DNA of 64,000 nt. It comes from Allium sativum. Lineage: Eukaryota; Streptophyta; Magnoliopsida; Asparagales; Amaryllidaceae. Within the stretch, counting starts at the first letter, position 1; every line of letters starts with the position of its first letter. Positions 24,103 to 34,696 of the stretch are shown piece by piece. The DNA lies in contig CM060922.1 in the NCBI GenBank assembly GCA_030737875.1, forward strand, positions 305,589,456 to 305,653,455, given 5' to 3'. The notes below the pieces were generated by a model, which made no database searches, was not told the origin of the DNA, and saw nothing but the letters and a program-made list of their open reading frames with translations. Position numbers and translations under genes: made by a program.

Positions 24103-24332
24103 ATGCAAGTTACATGTTTGTTAATATGCAAGTTACATGTTTGTTAATATGCAAGTTACATGTATGTAAATATGCAAGTTACATGTTTGTTAATATGCAA
24201 GTTACATGTTTGTTAATATGCAAGTTACATGTATGTAAATATGCAAGTTACATGTTTCTTTATATGCAAGTTACATGTTTGTTAATATGCGAGTTACATG
24301 TATGTAAATATGCAAGTTACATGTTTGTTAAT
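24103..24332 (+). repeat. 23-bp tandem repeat, ten copies, in D 5' LTR
   Basis: Units start ATGCAAGTTACATGT and end TTGTTAAT or ATGTAAAT. The order of the two endings gives a 69-bp higher-order period (two of the first, one of the second). The units with ATGTAAAT contain the palindrome TTACATGTATGTAA. The 3' LTR copy at 32502-32731 is unchanged. Confidence 0.9.
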
Positions 24333-24646
24333 ATGCAAGTTCATGATGACACATTATGCAAGTCTATAAGCTAATATGCAAGTTTGTTATGCAAAATGAA
24401 TATGTAAGTTATGTGACATATTATATGCAAGTTATGTGACATGTTATGCAAGTTCATATGCAAGTTATGTGTTTGTTAATATGCAAGATGGCACCTTTGA
24501 AACATGTTCATTCATATGCAAGTTGACACCTTTTATATGTGTTATATCATGAACGAAATTACGTGGGAACGATGGGGTAATTAAATGCATAAGTTAATAA
24601 GATTGTGTGAAATTAATATAATTATGCATAACACAAAATAAATAAA

Positions 24647-24762
24647 CATAGTATGGGAATTTGCCTATTTGGTTAGGTGTACCCATACTATGTGTTGGGA
24701 ATTTACCTATTGAGTTAGGTCTACCCCATGGGAATTTACCTATTAAGTTAGGTCTACCCATG
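24647..24762 (+). other. Triplicated hairpin segment in D 5' LTR
   Basis: Three ~36-45 bp units share GGGAATTTRCCTATT and GTTAGGT. Unit 1 is closed by CATAGTATGGG (24647-24657) with CCCATACTATG (24682-24692). Unit 3 is closed by CATGGG (24727-24732) with CCCATG (24757-24762). Inside both, ACCTA or GCCTA faces TTAGGT. The copies in the 3' LTR are unchanged. Confidence 0.55.
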
Positions 24763-24835
24763 TTAAGAAAACTTGATTAATTAGGGATAATTAATATAAA
24801 ATTATGAGGGTGATTAATTAGGTGTAATTAATTGA

Positions 24836-25060
24836 CTAAGACACGAGGTTGGACTCAGTTGTAGCATAAAACTGCCCGGACCCAACCGGCTTAACCAGTT
24901 GCTACAAATGTTAGCCCAATGTGAGAGGTCTTAGGCACAAACTAAATACGTAATTAATGTAAAGACACGAGGTTAGACTCTGTTATGACATAAGGCTGCC
25001 CGGACCCAACCGGCTTAACCAGCGGTCATAAAAGACAGTCTAATGTGAGAGGTCTTTACA
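24836..25060 (+). other. Tandem pair of structured ~100-nt units in D 5' LTR
   Basis: Unit 1 (24836-24934) is closed by CTAAGAC with GTCTTAG and has an inner helix TTGTAGCA with TGCTACAA. Unit 2 (24958-25060) is closed by TGTAAAGAC with GTCTTTACA, then TTAGACT with AGTCTAA, then TTATGAC with GTCATAA. Both end in the loop CTGCCCGGACCCAACCGGC followed by TTAACCAG, and both keep ACGAGGTT and AATGTGAGAG unpaired. The arms differ completely between units yet pair in each. Related units occur in A. Confidence 0.65.
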
Positions 25061-25138
25061 AAGGTTACGTTCTTAATTAATTAATTAAGAAACACTTAAC
25101 CACATTAGCATGTAGAGGGACATGAGGGGTTAAGTGGG

Positions 25139-25184
25139 TGCCTCGGGTGGCATGAGAAAATCTAGTGGTTGCCTTGGGTGGCAA
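25139..25184 (+). other. Two small GGGTGG hairpins in D 5' LTR
   Basis: TGCC (25139-25142) pairs with GGCA (25149-25152), and TTGCC (25169-25173) pairs with GGCAA (25180-25184). Both have a YYGGGT-type loop. This is a short tandem duplication with a changed closing pair. Confidence 0.35.
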
Positions 25185-26294
25185 TAGAAAATACGATTAG
25201 AATACTTAACCAAAATAGAACATGTAATTAAAACATGATTAAAGGGTTAAGTGGGATATACTAGAAAAAGGGACAAGCTTAGGTGGGTAGCTTGTGGAGG
25301 CCCATTTCAACCAGTAACCCATACGTATCTTTGTGGGCTCGACCCATGTCGAGGACGGGACACGCATACTGGGCTTGACTGTAAGAGGCAAACGGGTTAG
25401 CGGTGGCAACGCAAGTCCAACGGGCTTCATATGCGTGAGTGGGCCCGGGCTGGTAGGTAAGCCGTTGTTGCATCGAGTAGATATAAGCCGTGCACCTTTA
25501 GTTTCATCAGGTTGCCACATTGGGGAATGATACATCCCACGGTGGGGCCAGCACGGGTATCTACGTTAGGGAGCCGATCGAATGGGAAGTAGTGTGTACA
25601 CCTAGTGGATTGTAGGGCCCCGTGGCGCCTACTTGGTCACCTAGGGGTACGCAGGTACTAATTAGTAAATTTTATAAGTCCTTGGGTGGGATCAACCTTT
25701 AAGTTAGGAACGACTGGTGTGGTGCAGTTTAGTAATTTACCTTAGGAAGGGTAGATGCGTCTTTATCCTTTATCTTAGTTTAGTTAACTGCTTAGTATAG
25801 CCGTTCATCCCTATATGTTACCGTATATCAAGTTATGTCTTCTCTGGTTACTTTAACGATTGTATTGTTAAAGTTATAGGACTCACTCAGACTTATGTCT
25901 GACCCCGTTGTCTTTATCTTTTTCCCAACCCTCAGGTCCTGTGGTGGATCCTAGCAGTAGTGGAGCTTGATCGGATTGCTGTTCCAGTCTTTAGGAGCTT
26001 GGATAGATGTAAAGCTCCAGTTATCCAGTTATCTTTTCTTTTGTTTGGCTATTGTATGAGAGTGGGATTATGTACTTCTTTATTTTGATGGATATTGTAC
26101 TTGACCTTTATTGTGGTTTTATGATGTAACCAGACATGTTTTACTTCCGCTGTTATGAAATGATGTTTTAAAATTTCAAGTACTATTTATATCTGTCTAG
26201 TTGTAATTTTTCTGTTCTATATTCACTAAAATACTCCACCGATGTTATGGCATTCCCATTGTGAGTGATCATAGCGGGAGTGGGGTGTTACACG

Positions 26295-26308
26295 TGGTAT
26301 CAGAGCTT
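26295..26308 (+). other. Primer-binding site, tRNA-iMet, element D
   Basis: TGGTATCAGAGCTT lies two bases after the LTR end and matches the 3' end complement of initiator-Met tRNA. Confidence 0.9.
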
Positions 26309-26493
26309 AAGGTTACCAGAACAGATAAATTTTTTGAGAAAAACTACTTTCTAAGAGTATTTTCGAAGAAAGTATTTTTTAAAAGCATGTCTTCTAAGAG
26401 AAAAAGTTTTTGAAAAAGAAAAGCATAATCCCCAATAGCCATATCTTTATCTTTCGGAATCTCCTTTTTGAATCTTTCCTCTTTCGTTTCAGC

Positions 26494-29400
26494 ATGGCTG
26501 AAGATCTTAACATCCCGGAGGGTTTAGTTATACCACTATGGTATAGGAGGTTGCAAGAGGCTAGGGCCGCGGCTGCGGGTCCGGCCAATGCTACTACACC
26601 AGAGACAACCGCTCCTCCTCCTCAGCCTAGAGTGGATAATTTTGCTAAGGTTTGCAAGGAGTTCAAGGCTATAGGAGGAAAACCTTTTCTTGGTTCAGAG
26701 ACTTTCGTAGAGGCTAGAGATTGGCTTAAGGAAGTGGAAGAGTTGCTAGATATCTTTGAAGTGGAAGAGGGAAAGAAAGTCAAGTTGGCGGCTTGGTTAA
26801 TGAAGGGAGAGGCCTCATTCTGGTGGGAGGTCACTAATGGAGAACGCCCTGTTGACTCTTGGGCAGATTTTAAGCAAAGGTTTGGGGCTAAGTTTCTCTC
26901 AAGGGCGGAAGAGAATCTGTTTATGGAGAAGTTCTTGAATTTGAAGCAAGGGAATCTCACGGTGAAAGAATATGTCAACAAATTCAATCAATTAGCAAGG
27001 TTTGGCATAGAGTTGGTGAATACACCGGAGAAGAAGGCTTTGAGGTTCGTTAGAGGCTTGAACGAACCATTGCAAGGAATAGCTATGACTCACATTCCTA
27101 TGGGGGCCACTTTTGAGAAGCTTGTCTACATGGCACTTATGCATGAGGATGATAAGAATTCTAAGGCACCAGAGAAAAAGGGGGATCAGAAGAAACCGCA
27201 ACAGCAACAACAAGGCAAGGGCGGAAAAGGCAATGGTGACAAAAAGAAGACGAAGAAGAAGTGCTTCAATTGTGGAACACCAGGACACCTCAGTAAGGAT
27301 TGTCGCAAAAAGAAGAAGACCGGTTGCTTTCATTGTGGTGAAGCAGGGCATCTTGTGAAAAACTGCCCAAAGAAGGGGCAGAAGACGGGGTCTACCTCAG
27401 GAGGCCAGGTGCAAGCTCTTATAGCACCACCTCAGTCAGGGGGGCAAGTTCAGGTTCTCTCAGTTCCACCGATTCAGCAGAGAGGTAGAACTATTTCCGT
27501 TGAAAGTCTGGTTTTTCTGTTTGATCATCCAGTTCGTACTTTGTTTGACTCTGGCGCATCGCATTCTTTTATCTCATCATCGTTAGTTGAGTCACTGCAC
27601 TTAGACACCAGTCTAGTTGATGATCCCTTGGTTGTCTCAAACCCAATTGGGGGCTCCATATATCTGTCTATGATATGTTTGGGTTTGAAGATTTCTATAC
27701 TTAGCGTTGAGTTTAGATGTGATGCTTTTGTATTGGGCTTCACGGGCTATGGGTTGATCTTGGGCATGGACTGGTTATCCAGTAATGGTGCCGTTCTTGA
27801 TTGCGAAAGGAGAGTTGTCAGGCTCATGACCCGCTTGGGTAACACTCTCGAGATCTCTTGCAATCCCATGGAATCTGTTTTGCTAAGTTATCTTGAATCG
27901 CTCGATGCTTCGGTCGAAAGTTTGTGTTCTGTCAGAGTAGTCCGGGAATATCCGGATGTGTTTGAAGAAGTAAAGGGTTTGCCTCCGAAGCGGGAGATAG
28001 ATTTCCGAATTTATTTGGTGGATAATGCCAAACCAGTGTCTTTGCCAGTACGCCACATGGCTCCTCGTGAGAGAAGAGAACTTCATAAGCAAGTAGGGGA
28101 GTTGCTTGAGAAGGGGTTCATAAGGCGAAGTATATCGGAGTGGGGAGCTCCAGTAGTGTTTGCCACGAAGGCGGATGGGTCCCTCAGACTTTGTGTGGAT
28201 TATAGGGAACTTAATAAGCTCACGAAGAAGAATAGACACCCATTACCGAGGATAGATGATCTCTTTGATCAGTTGGTTGGCGCGTCAGTATTTTCGCAGA
28301 TGGACTTAGCTACAGGGTTTCATCAGTTAAGAGTGGCGGAGGACAGTATAGAGAAGACTGCTTTCCGGACTCCGGATGGTTTTTATGAGTGGCTAGTGAT
28401 GCCATTTGGGTTGACAAACGCCCCCGCATACTTTGTTGATCTCATGAGTAGAGTGTTCAGAGAGTATCTGAATAAGTTTGTAGTAGTTTTTGTGGATGAC
28501 ATCTTGGTCTTTTCCAAGAATGAAGAAGAGCATGCCTTACATCTCAAGGAAGTGTTGGAGACTCTTCGAGCGCATAGTCTTAAAGCTAAATTCTCTAAAT
28601 GCCATTTTTGGAGAAGAGAAGTGCGATTCTTAGGGCATGTGGTCTCTAAGGAAGGGATAGCTGTGGATCCCGCAAAGATAGTATCTATCCAGGATTGGAA
28701 AGTTCCTAGAAATGCTACCGAGGTAAGAAGTTTCTTGGGGTTGGCAGGATATTATAGGAAGTTCATCAAAGACTTCGCGAAGATATCAGCCCCATTAACC
28801 CGCTTGACGAAGAAGAATCTGGTTTTCTCATGGGATGTAGATTGTGATGATGCTTTCCGACGGTTAAAGAGAGCTTTGACCACCGCTCCAGTTTTAGTGC
28901 TTCCAGATGGGAGTAAGCCGTTTGTTGTTTATACCGATGCTTGTGGAACAGGATTAGGCACAGTCTTGATGCAGGAGGGAAGGGTAATAGCCTATGGAGG
29001 GAGACAATTGAGAGTGCATGAGAAGAATTACCCTACCCATGATCTAGAGTTGGCCGCGATTGTTTTCGCACTTAAGTCTTGGCGCCATTATCTTCTTGGT
29101 GAGAGATTCGAGTTGTTCACCGACCATAAATCATTGAAGTACTTATTCTCTCAGAAGGATTTAAACTTAAGACAGCAAAGGTGGATGGAGTTCTTAGCAT
29201 CCTATGATTTCGAGATAGCGTATACCCCTGGTAAGGGTAACGTGGTGGCAGACGCCTTAAGTAGAAAAAGGCTATCTTTGAGTCCATTGTTCGTGGAACG
29301 ACGAAGCTTGGAGTTTCTTTCTTTGTTTGACTTCAGACCTCCTGTTGATTTTGTACCTGGTTTGTTGGCATCCTTGGAGGTTAGACCTACTCTTTTGAGA

Positions 29401-30921
29401 CGGATTGGCGAGGCTCAGCGAGACGACCCACAGTTGGTTGTGTTGGTAGAGAAGCTTATAAGAGGGGAGTCGTCCAGCCATTTGGGTAGATACACCATAG
29501 ATGATAAGGGATGGTTGCATAGAGACGGTAGACTTTGTGTACCGCAAGATGAGGGTTTGAAGAAGGCTATTTTGGATGATGCACATCGTTCAAGAATGAC
29601 TATTCATCCCGGTGGAGACAAAATGTACCAAGACATGAAGAGAGTTTTCTTCTGGGCCGGTATGAAGAAAGATGTGGCCGAGTATGTGGCTAGATGCTTA
29701 GTGTGCCAACAAGTTAAAGTGGAGCAAAGGAAACCCGGTGGGTTGCTACACCCATTGGAAGTTCCACAGTGGAAGTGGGATAGTGTCTCGATGGATTTCA
29801 TCGACGGGTTACCGAGATCGAGGAAGGGCAATACGGGAATTTGGGTTGTGGTAGACAGACTTACCAAGAGTGCCCATTTTATACCCGTAAAGAGTAAGAG
29901 GACCGCTCCATGGCTTGCTTCAGTCTATGTTAGAGAGATTGTTAGATTGCATGGCGTACCATCCAGCATTGTGAGTGATTGAGATCCTATTTTCACTAGT
30001 GAGTTTTGGAGAAGTTTGCAAGAGGCGGTAGGGACTCAGTTGTGTTTGAGCACCGCATATCATCCTCAGACGGACGGTCAGACCGAGAGGGTGAACCGTA
30101 TCTTAGAAGATCTTTTGAGGCTTTGTATCTTGGATTTTGGAGGTACATGGGAAGAACATCTTCCTTTGGTGGAGTTCGCATATAATAACAGCTTTCAGTC
30201 CAGTATTGGTATGGCTCCTTTCGAAGCTCTTTATGGAAGGCCTTGTCGATCTCCTACATGTTGGTGGGAATCTACGGATAAGATCTTGCTTGGGCCGGAT
30301 ATGGTTAGAGAGACTTCAGAGAAGATTGATTTAATTCGAAAAAGGATGAAAGCAGCGCAAGATAGACAGAAATCTTATGCGGATCGGAGAAGGACGGATC
30401 TTGAGTTTGAGGTTGGGGACATGGTTTTTGTCAAAGTATCTCCATTGAGAAATGTTGTTCGCTTTGGGTCCGTAGGGAAGTTAGCACCGAGATTTGTTGG
30501 GCCGTTTCCTATTAAGGAAAGGATTGGACGGATGGCATATAGGGTGGAGTTGCCCGACAGACTTAGTGGTGTTCATGATGTATTCCATGTATCACATTTG
30601 AGGAAGTGCTTACATGAGACCGCGGAGGTGGTAGAGCCGAGCTTGCTTAGACATGTAGAGGTAGAGCGTGATGCGACGATTCGACGAGCTCCTACTCGCA
30701 TCCTTGGGTCAGAAACTAGGAAGTTGAGGAACAGAGAAGTTCAGCTAGTTAAAGTGCAATGGGGAGATGACGAAAGCAATGCTACTTGGGAGACGGAAGC
30801 AAAGATGCGTTCTTTGTATCCATTTCTTTTTGAGAGTATGTCTTTTAACTTCTCCTTTATTGCTTGTCTAGTACTTATCTTATCTTTAGTATATCCTCTC
30901 GCTAATACCTATGACATTTAG
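26494..30921 (+). pseudogene. gag-pol polyprotein of chromovirus D, one in-frame stop
   Basis: This is a single gag-pol frame of 1475 codons broken by TGA at 29980-29982 (codon 1163). I chose ATG 26494 because the gag-like sequence begins MAEDLN there; the frame stays open upstream to 26410. Residues 65-215 are the retrotransposon gag domain, and two CCHC zinc knuckles lie at 257-270 and 278-291. The aspartic protease carries DSGA (D352). Reverse transcriptase starts near 496 with FVDD at 666-669. RNase H spans about 810-885 (TDACG). The integrase zinc region has H1031, H1038, C1068 and C1071; its catalytic residues are D1101, D1162 and E1205. A chromodomain occupies about 1409-1450. The stop falls immediately after the second catalytic Asp, so this copy lacks full integrase and chromodomain. 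The 24-residue tail after the chromodomain is hydrophobic. No other frameshift or stop was seen. Confidence 0.95.
29980..29982 (+). other. Nonsense codon in integrase core of D
   Basis: An in-frame TGA interrupts an otherwise open frame, which continues in the same frame to 30921. The context GATTGAGAT fits a single C-to-T change at a former CpG, the commonest mutation in methylated plant repeats. The mutation pathway is inference. Confidence 0.85.
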
Positions 30922-31431
30922 ATAGGGTAAAACCTATGGTTGAAACATGTGTTTGAAACATGTTATGGTTGATGGATGCATATGGATGCAATTGTTTGCT
31001 AGTGGTTGCTCGTGGATGCATATACACACACATTAGGCACTAGATCGGCTCAGTCACTTCATGTTGCATATTGCATAAATGGATGTGGTAGTTAGATTGA
31101 TGGATGTATCATGGCTGTGTTATCATATGGATGATGCATTTTTGTGTATGGTTGTGCACGCATGTAGAAATTTGTATGTGTCAATAGGGTTTCGCATACA
31201 TATTGGATGCATGGCACTATCATGGTTTGCATTAAGGAGGTTTACTGTATCAGTAACCGCCTGATTTTCGCATTAGGTAAGTACATATACACACACTTTT
31301 GCATATATCCATCCAGCATTTAGAATCTTGTAAGGACAATGATTGCTCGTGGATGATGCTTTGAGTAGATGGATGATTGGATGGTAGGATACGTTCTTCC
31401 TAACTTGAAGATTTCGGGGACGAAATCCTTT
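30922..31431 (+). other. D 3' untranslated stretch
   Basis: About 510 bp lies between the polyprotein stop and the PPT. It is rich in GGATG and TGCAT words and contains only a 61-codon ORF (31079-31264) with no recognisable features. It ends with ATTTCGGGGACGAAAT, the motif that precedes the PPT in this group. Confidence 0.7.
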
Positions 31432-31444
31432 AAGGAGGGGAGAA
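31432..31444 (+). other. Polypurine tract, element D
   Basis: AAGGAGGGGAGAA lies directly before TGTAACAACCC of the 3' LTR. Confidence 0.9.
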
Positions 31445-31698
31445 TGTAACAACCCGTATTTTCAATAACCTGTAATAACATAAATCGAGGCAGAATTTAA
31501 TTCTAAAATGGGAATCAAGGGAAACGGGCTATGCCATTGTGTTCGTCTCGGAAAAATACGCGAAATAGAGTCCGAGTTTTCGAAAATCGGAGTCCGTATG
31601 ACCAAGATATGGCCTCGCGAAGTTTCACGAAAATTCCCAAATTAAAGTATACTTAATTAAGTGAAATGGGTTGTGTAGATATATATATATATATATAT

Positions 31699-31746
<48 letters not shown>

Positions 31747-34691
31747 GAAAATTTAATAAATAAATATGCAAAAATGCTCAAAACAGCGAATTGGGAGAGG
31801 GGAATAACCGAACCGGCCGATTTTTGAAGTCGACCCGAGCCCGCTGGGTCGACTAGGGGTTAATCCAGGGTGTTTGGCTGTCAACCCGTGGGCCGATTCG
31901 CTCAAGTGCAGATTTTGCATTTGAATGGTTCTCATGGTCCATCTTTAATCTAAAGGCCCTAGATGGTTCCTACACTTGACTTCTTCCCCAAGACATGCTT
32001 TGATGGCTTGGATTGAATCTAGGGTTAATCCTATGGCCTAAAACACTTGCCTAATCTATAAATAAGACCCTAACCTACCCTAATTCATTCATAATTAAAC
32101 CTAGTGACTAAACTATGGCAAAATGCTAGCTCTCATGGCCTCCACTAATTTTATGAAGAGGGTTGCATACTAATCACTCTCTAATCAACTTCTAATCCCT
32201 TCTTAGCATCTTAATCTTCTTCATTTGGTGTTCAAAGTTGCTAGTTGTGAGTTTCTATCACTTTGATGATCTTTTGGTAAACTAATTAGATGAGATGTGA
32301 TGAGATTTATGGTTTTGTATGTGGGTTAATGAGCTTTGAATCATATGATATGATGTTAGCATTAATCTTATGTTTATGCATGTTGAGTATGTAAGCTTAT
32401 GCAAGTTTAATATGATGTATGTTATGTTTGCATGATGCTAAATATGCAAGTTGTGGGCTATGTAATCATATGCATGTTATGCAAGTTCATGGTAATATGC
32501 TATGCAAGTTACATGTTTGTTAATATGCAAGTTACATGTTTGTTAATATGCAAGTTACATGTATGTAAATATGCAAGTTACATGTTTGTTAATATGCAAG
32601 TTACATGTTTGTTAATATGCAAGTTACATGTATGTAAATATGCAAGTTACATGTTTCTTTATATGCAAGTTACATGTTTGTTAATATGCGAGTTACATGT
32701 ATGTAAATATGCAAGTTACATGTTTGTTAATATGCAAGTTCATGATGACACATTATGCAAGTCTATAAGCTAATATGCAAGTTTGTTATGCAAAATGAAT
32801 ATGTAAGTTATGTGACATATTATATGCAAGTTATGTGACATGTTATGCAAGTTCATATGCAAGTTATGTGTTTGTTAATATGCAAGATGGCACCTTTGAA
32901 ACATGTTCATTCATATGCAAGTTGACACCTTTTATATGTGTTATATCATGAACGAAATTACGTGGGAACGATGGGGTAATTAAATGCATAAGTTAATAAG
33001 ATTGTGTGAAATTAATATAATTATGCATAACACAAAATAAATAAACATAGTATGGGAATTTGCCTATTTGGTTAGGTGTACCCATACTATGTGTTGGGAA
33101 TTTACCTATTGAGTTAGGTCTACCCCATGGGAATTTACCTATTAAGTTAGGTCTACCCATGTTAAGAAAACTTGATTAATTAGGGATAATTAATATAAAA
33201 TTATGAGGGTGATTAATTAGGTGTAATTAATTGACTAAGACACGAGGTTGGACTCAGTTGTAGCGTAAAACTGCCCGGACCCAACCGGCTTAACCAGTTG
33301 CTACAAATGTTAGCCCAATGTGAGAGGTCTTAGGCACAAACTAAATACGTAATTAATGTAAAGACACGAGGTTAGACTCTGTTATGACATAAGGCTGCCC
33401 GGACCCAACCGGCTTAACCAGCGGTCATAAAAGACAGTCTAATGTGAGAGGTCTTTACAAAGGTTACGTTCTTAATTAATTAATTAAGAAACACTTAACC
33501 ACATTAGCATGTAGAGGGACATGAGGGGTTAAGTGGGTGCCTCGGGTGGCATGAGAAAATCTAGTGGTTGCCTTGGGTGGCAATAGAAAATACGATTAGA
33601 ATACTTAACCAAAATAGAACATGTAATTAAAACATGATTAAAGGGTTAAGTGGGATATACTAGAAAAAGGGACAAGCTTAGGTGGGTAGCTTGTGGAGGC
33701 CCATTTCAACCAGTAACCCATACGTATCTTTGTGGGCTCGACCCATGTCGAGGACGGGACACGCATACTGGGCTTGACTGTAAGAGGCAAACGAGTTAGC
33801 GGTGGCAACGCAAGTCCAACGGGCTTCATATGCGTGAGTGGGCCCGGGCTGGTAGGTAAGCCGTTGTTGCATCGAGTAGATATAAGCCGTGCACCTTTAG
33901 TTTCATCAGGTTGCCACATTGGGGAATGATACATCCCACGGTGGGGCCAGCACGGGTATCTACGTTAGGGAGCCGATCGAATGGGAAGTAGTGTGTACAC
34001 CTAGTGGATTGTAGGGCCCCGTGGCGCCTACTTGGTCACCTAGGGGTACGCAGGTACTAATTAGTAAATTTTATAAGTCCTTGGGTGGGATCAACCTTTA
34101 AGTTAGGAACGACTGGTGTGGTGCAGTTTAGTAATTTACCTTAGGAAGGGTAGATGCGTCTTTATCCTTTATCTTAGTTTAGTTAACTGCTTAGTATAGC
34201 CGTTCATCCCTATATGTTACCGTATATCAAGTTATGTCTTCTCTGGTTACTTTAACGATTGTATTGTTAAAGTTATAGGACTCACTCAGACTTATGTCTG
34301 ACCCCGTTGTCTTTATCTTTTTCCCAACCCTCAGGTCCTGTGGTGGATCCTAGCAGTAGTGGAGCTTGATCGGATTGCTGTTCCAGTCTTTAGGAGCTTG
34401 GATAGATGTAAAGCTCCAGTTATCCAGTTATCTTTTCTTTTGTTTGGCTATTGTATGAGAGTGGGATTATGTACTTCTTTATTTTGATGGATATTGTACT
34501 TGACCTTTATTGTGGTTTTATGATGTAACCAGACATGTTTTACTTCCGCTGTTATGAAATGATGTTTTAAAATTTCAAGTACTATTTATATCTGTCTAGT
34601 TGTAATTTTTCTGTTCTATATTCACTAAAATACTCCACCGATGTTATGGCATTCCCATTGTGAGTGATCATAGCGGGAGTGGGGTGTTACA
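31445..34691 (+). mobile_element. D 3' LTR (3247 bp)
   Basis: It is near-identical to the 5' LTR. Differences I found are A24865 to G33264 (in the stem of structured unit 1, giving a G-U pair), G25395 to A33794, and 22 extra bp in the TA repeat. Copies of the leader features are: TATA 32057-32064, tandem array 32502-32731, structured units 33235-33459. It ends TGTTACA and is followed by TSD TATCT (34692-34696). Confidence 0.95.
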
Positions 34692-34696
34692 TATCT

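Larger units (their letters stand above)
23068..26292 (+). mobile_element. D 5' LTR (3225 bp)
   Basis: It starts TGTAACAACCC and ends TGTTACA. The TATA box at 23658-23665 implies a U3 of about 0.6 kb and a long transcribed R-U5 of about 2.6 kb. The transcribed part holds a 23-bp tandem array (24103-24332), paired hairpins (24647-24762), the tandem structured units (24836-25060) and small TGCC/GGCA hairpins (25139-25184). No ORF longer than 113 codons occurs; that one (24033-24374) is a translation of the tandem array. Confidence 0.95.
23068..34691 (+). mobile_element. Element D, Ty3/gypsy chromovirus (Tekay/Del-like), 11.6 kb
   Basis: D is a complete LTR retrotransposon: 5' LTR 23068-26292, PBS at 26295, gag-pol 26494-30921, PPT 31432-31444, 3' LTR 31445-34691, TSD TATCT. 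Reverse transcriptase, RNase H and integrase lie in the gypsy order, and the polyprotein ends in a chromodomain. This and the 3.2-kb LTRs suggest the Tekay/Del group; lineage assignment by tree was not possible. LTR identity is very high (two substitutions found plus TA-repeat length), which indicates recent insertion. One in-frame TGA disables this copy's integrase. Confidence 0.95.

Noticed and set aside
24033..24374. 113-codon ORF repeated in both D LTRs
   Set aside because: It is a translation of the 23-bp tandem array, whose repeats happen to avoid stops. No start context or protein-like composition.
27262..27366. Zinc-finger host protein
   Set aside because: The two CCHC motifs are the nucleic-acid-binding knuckles of the D gag, in frame with the rest of the polyprotein.
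26622..28239. Minus-strand ORFs of 118-121 codons inside gag-pol
   Set aside because: Shadows of the plus-strand polyprotein; none has a recognisable domain.
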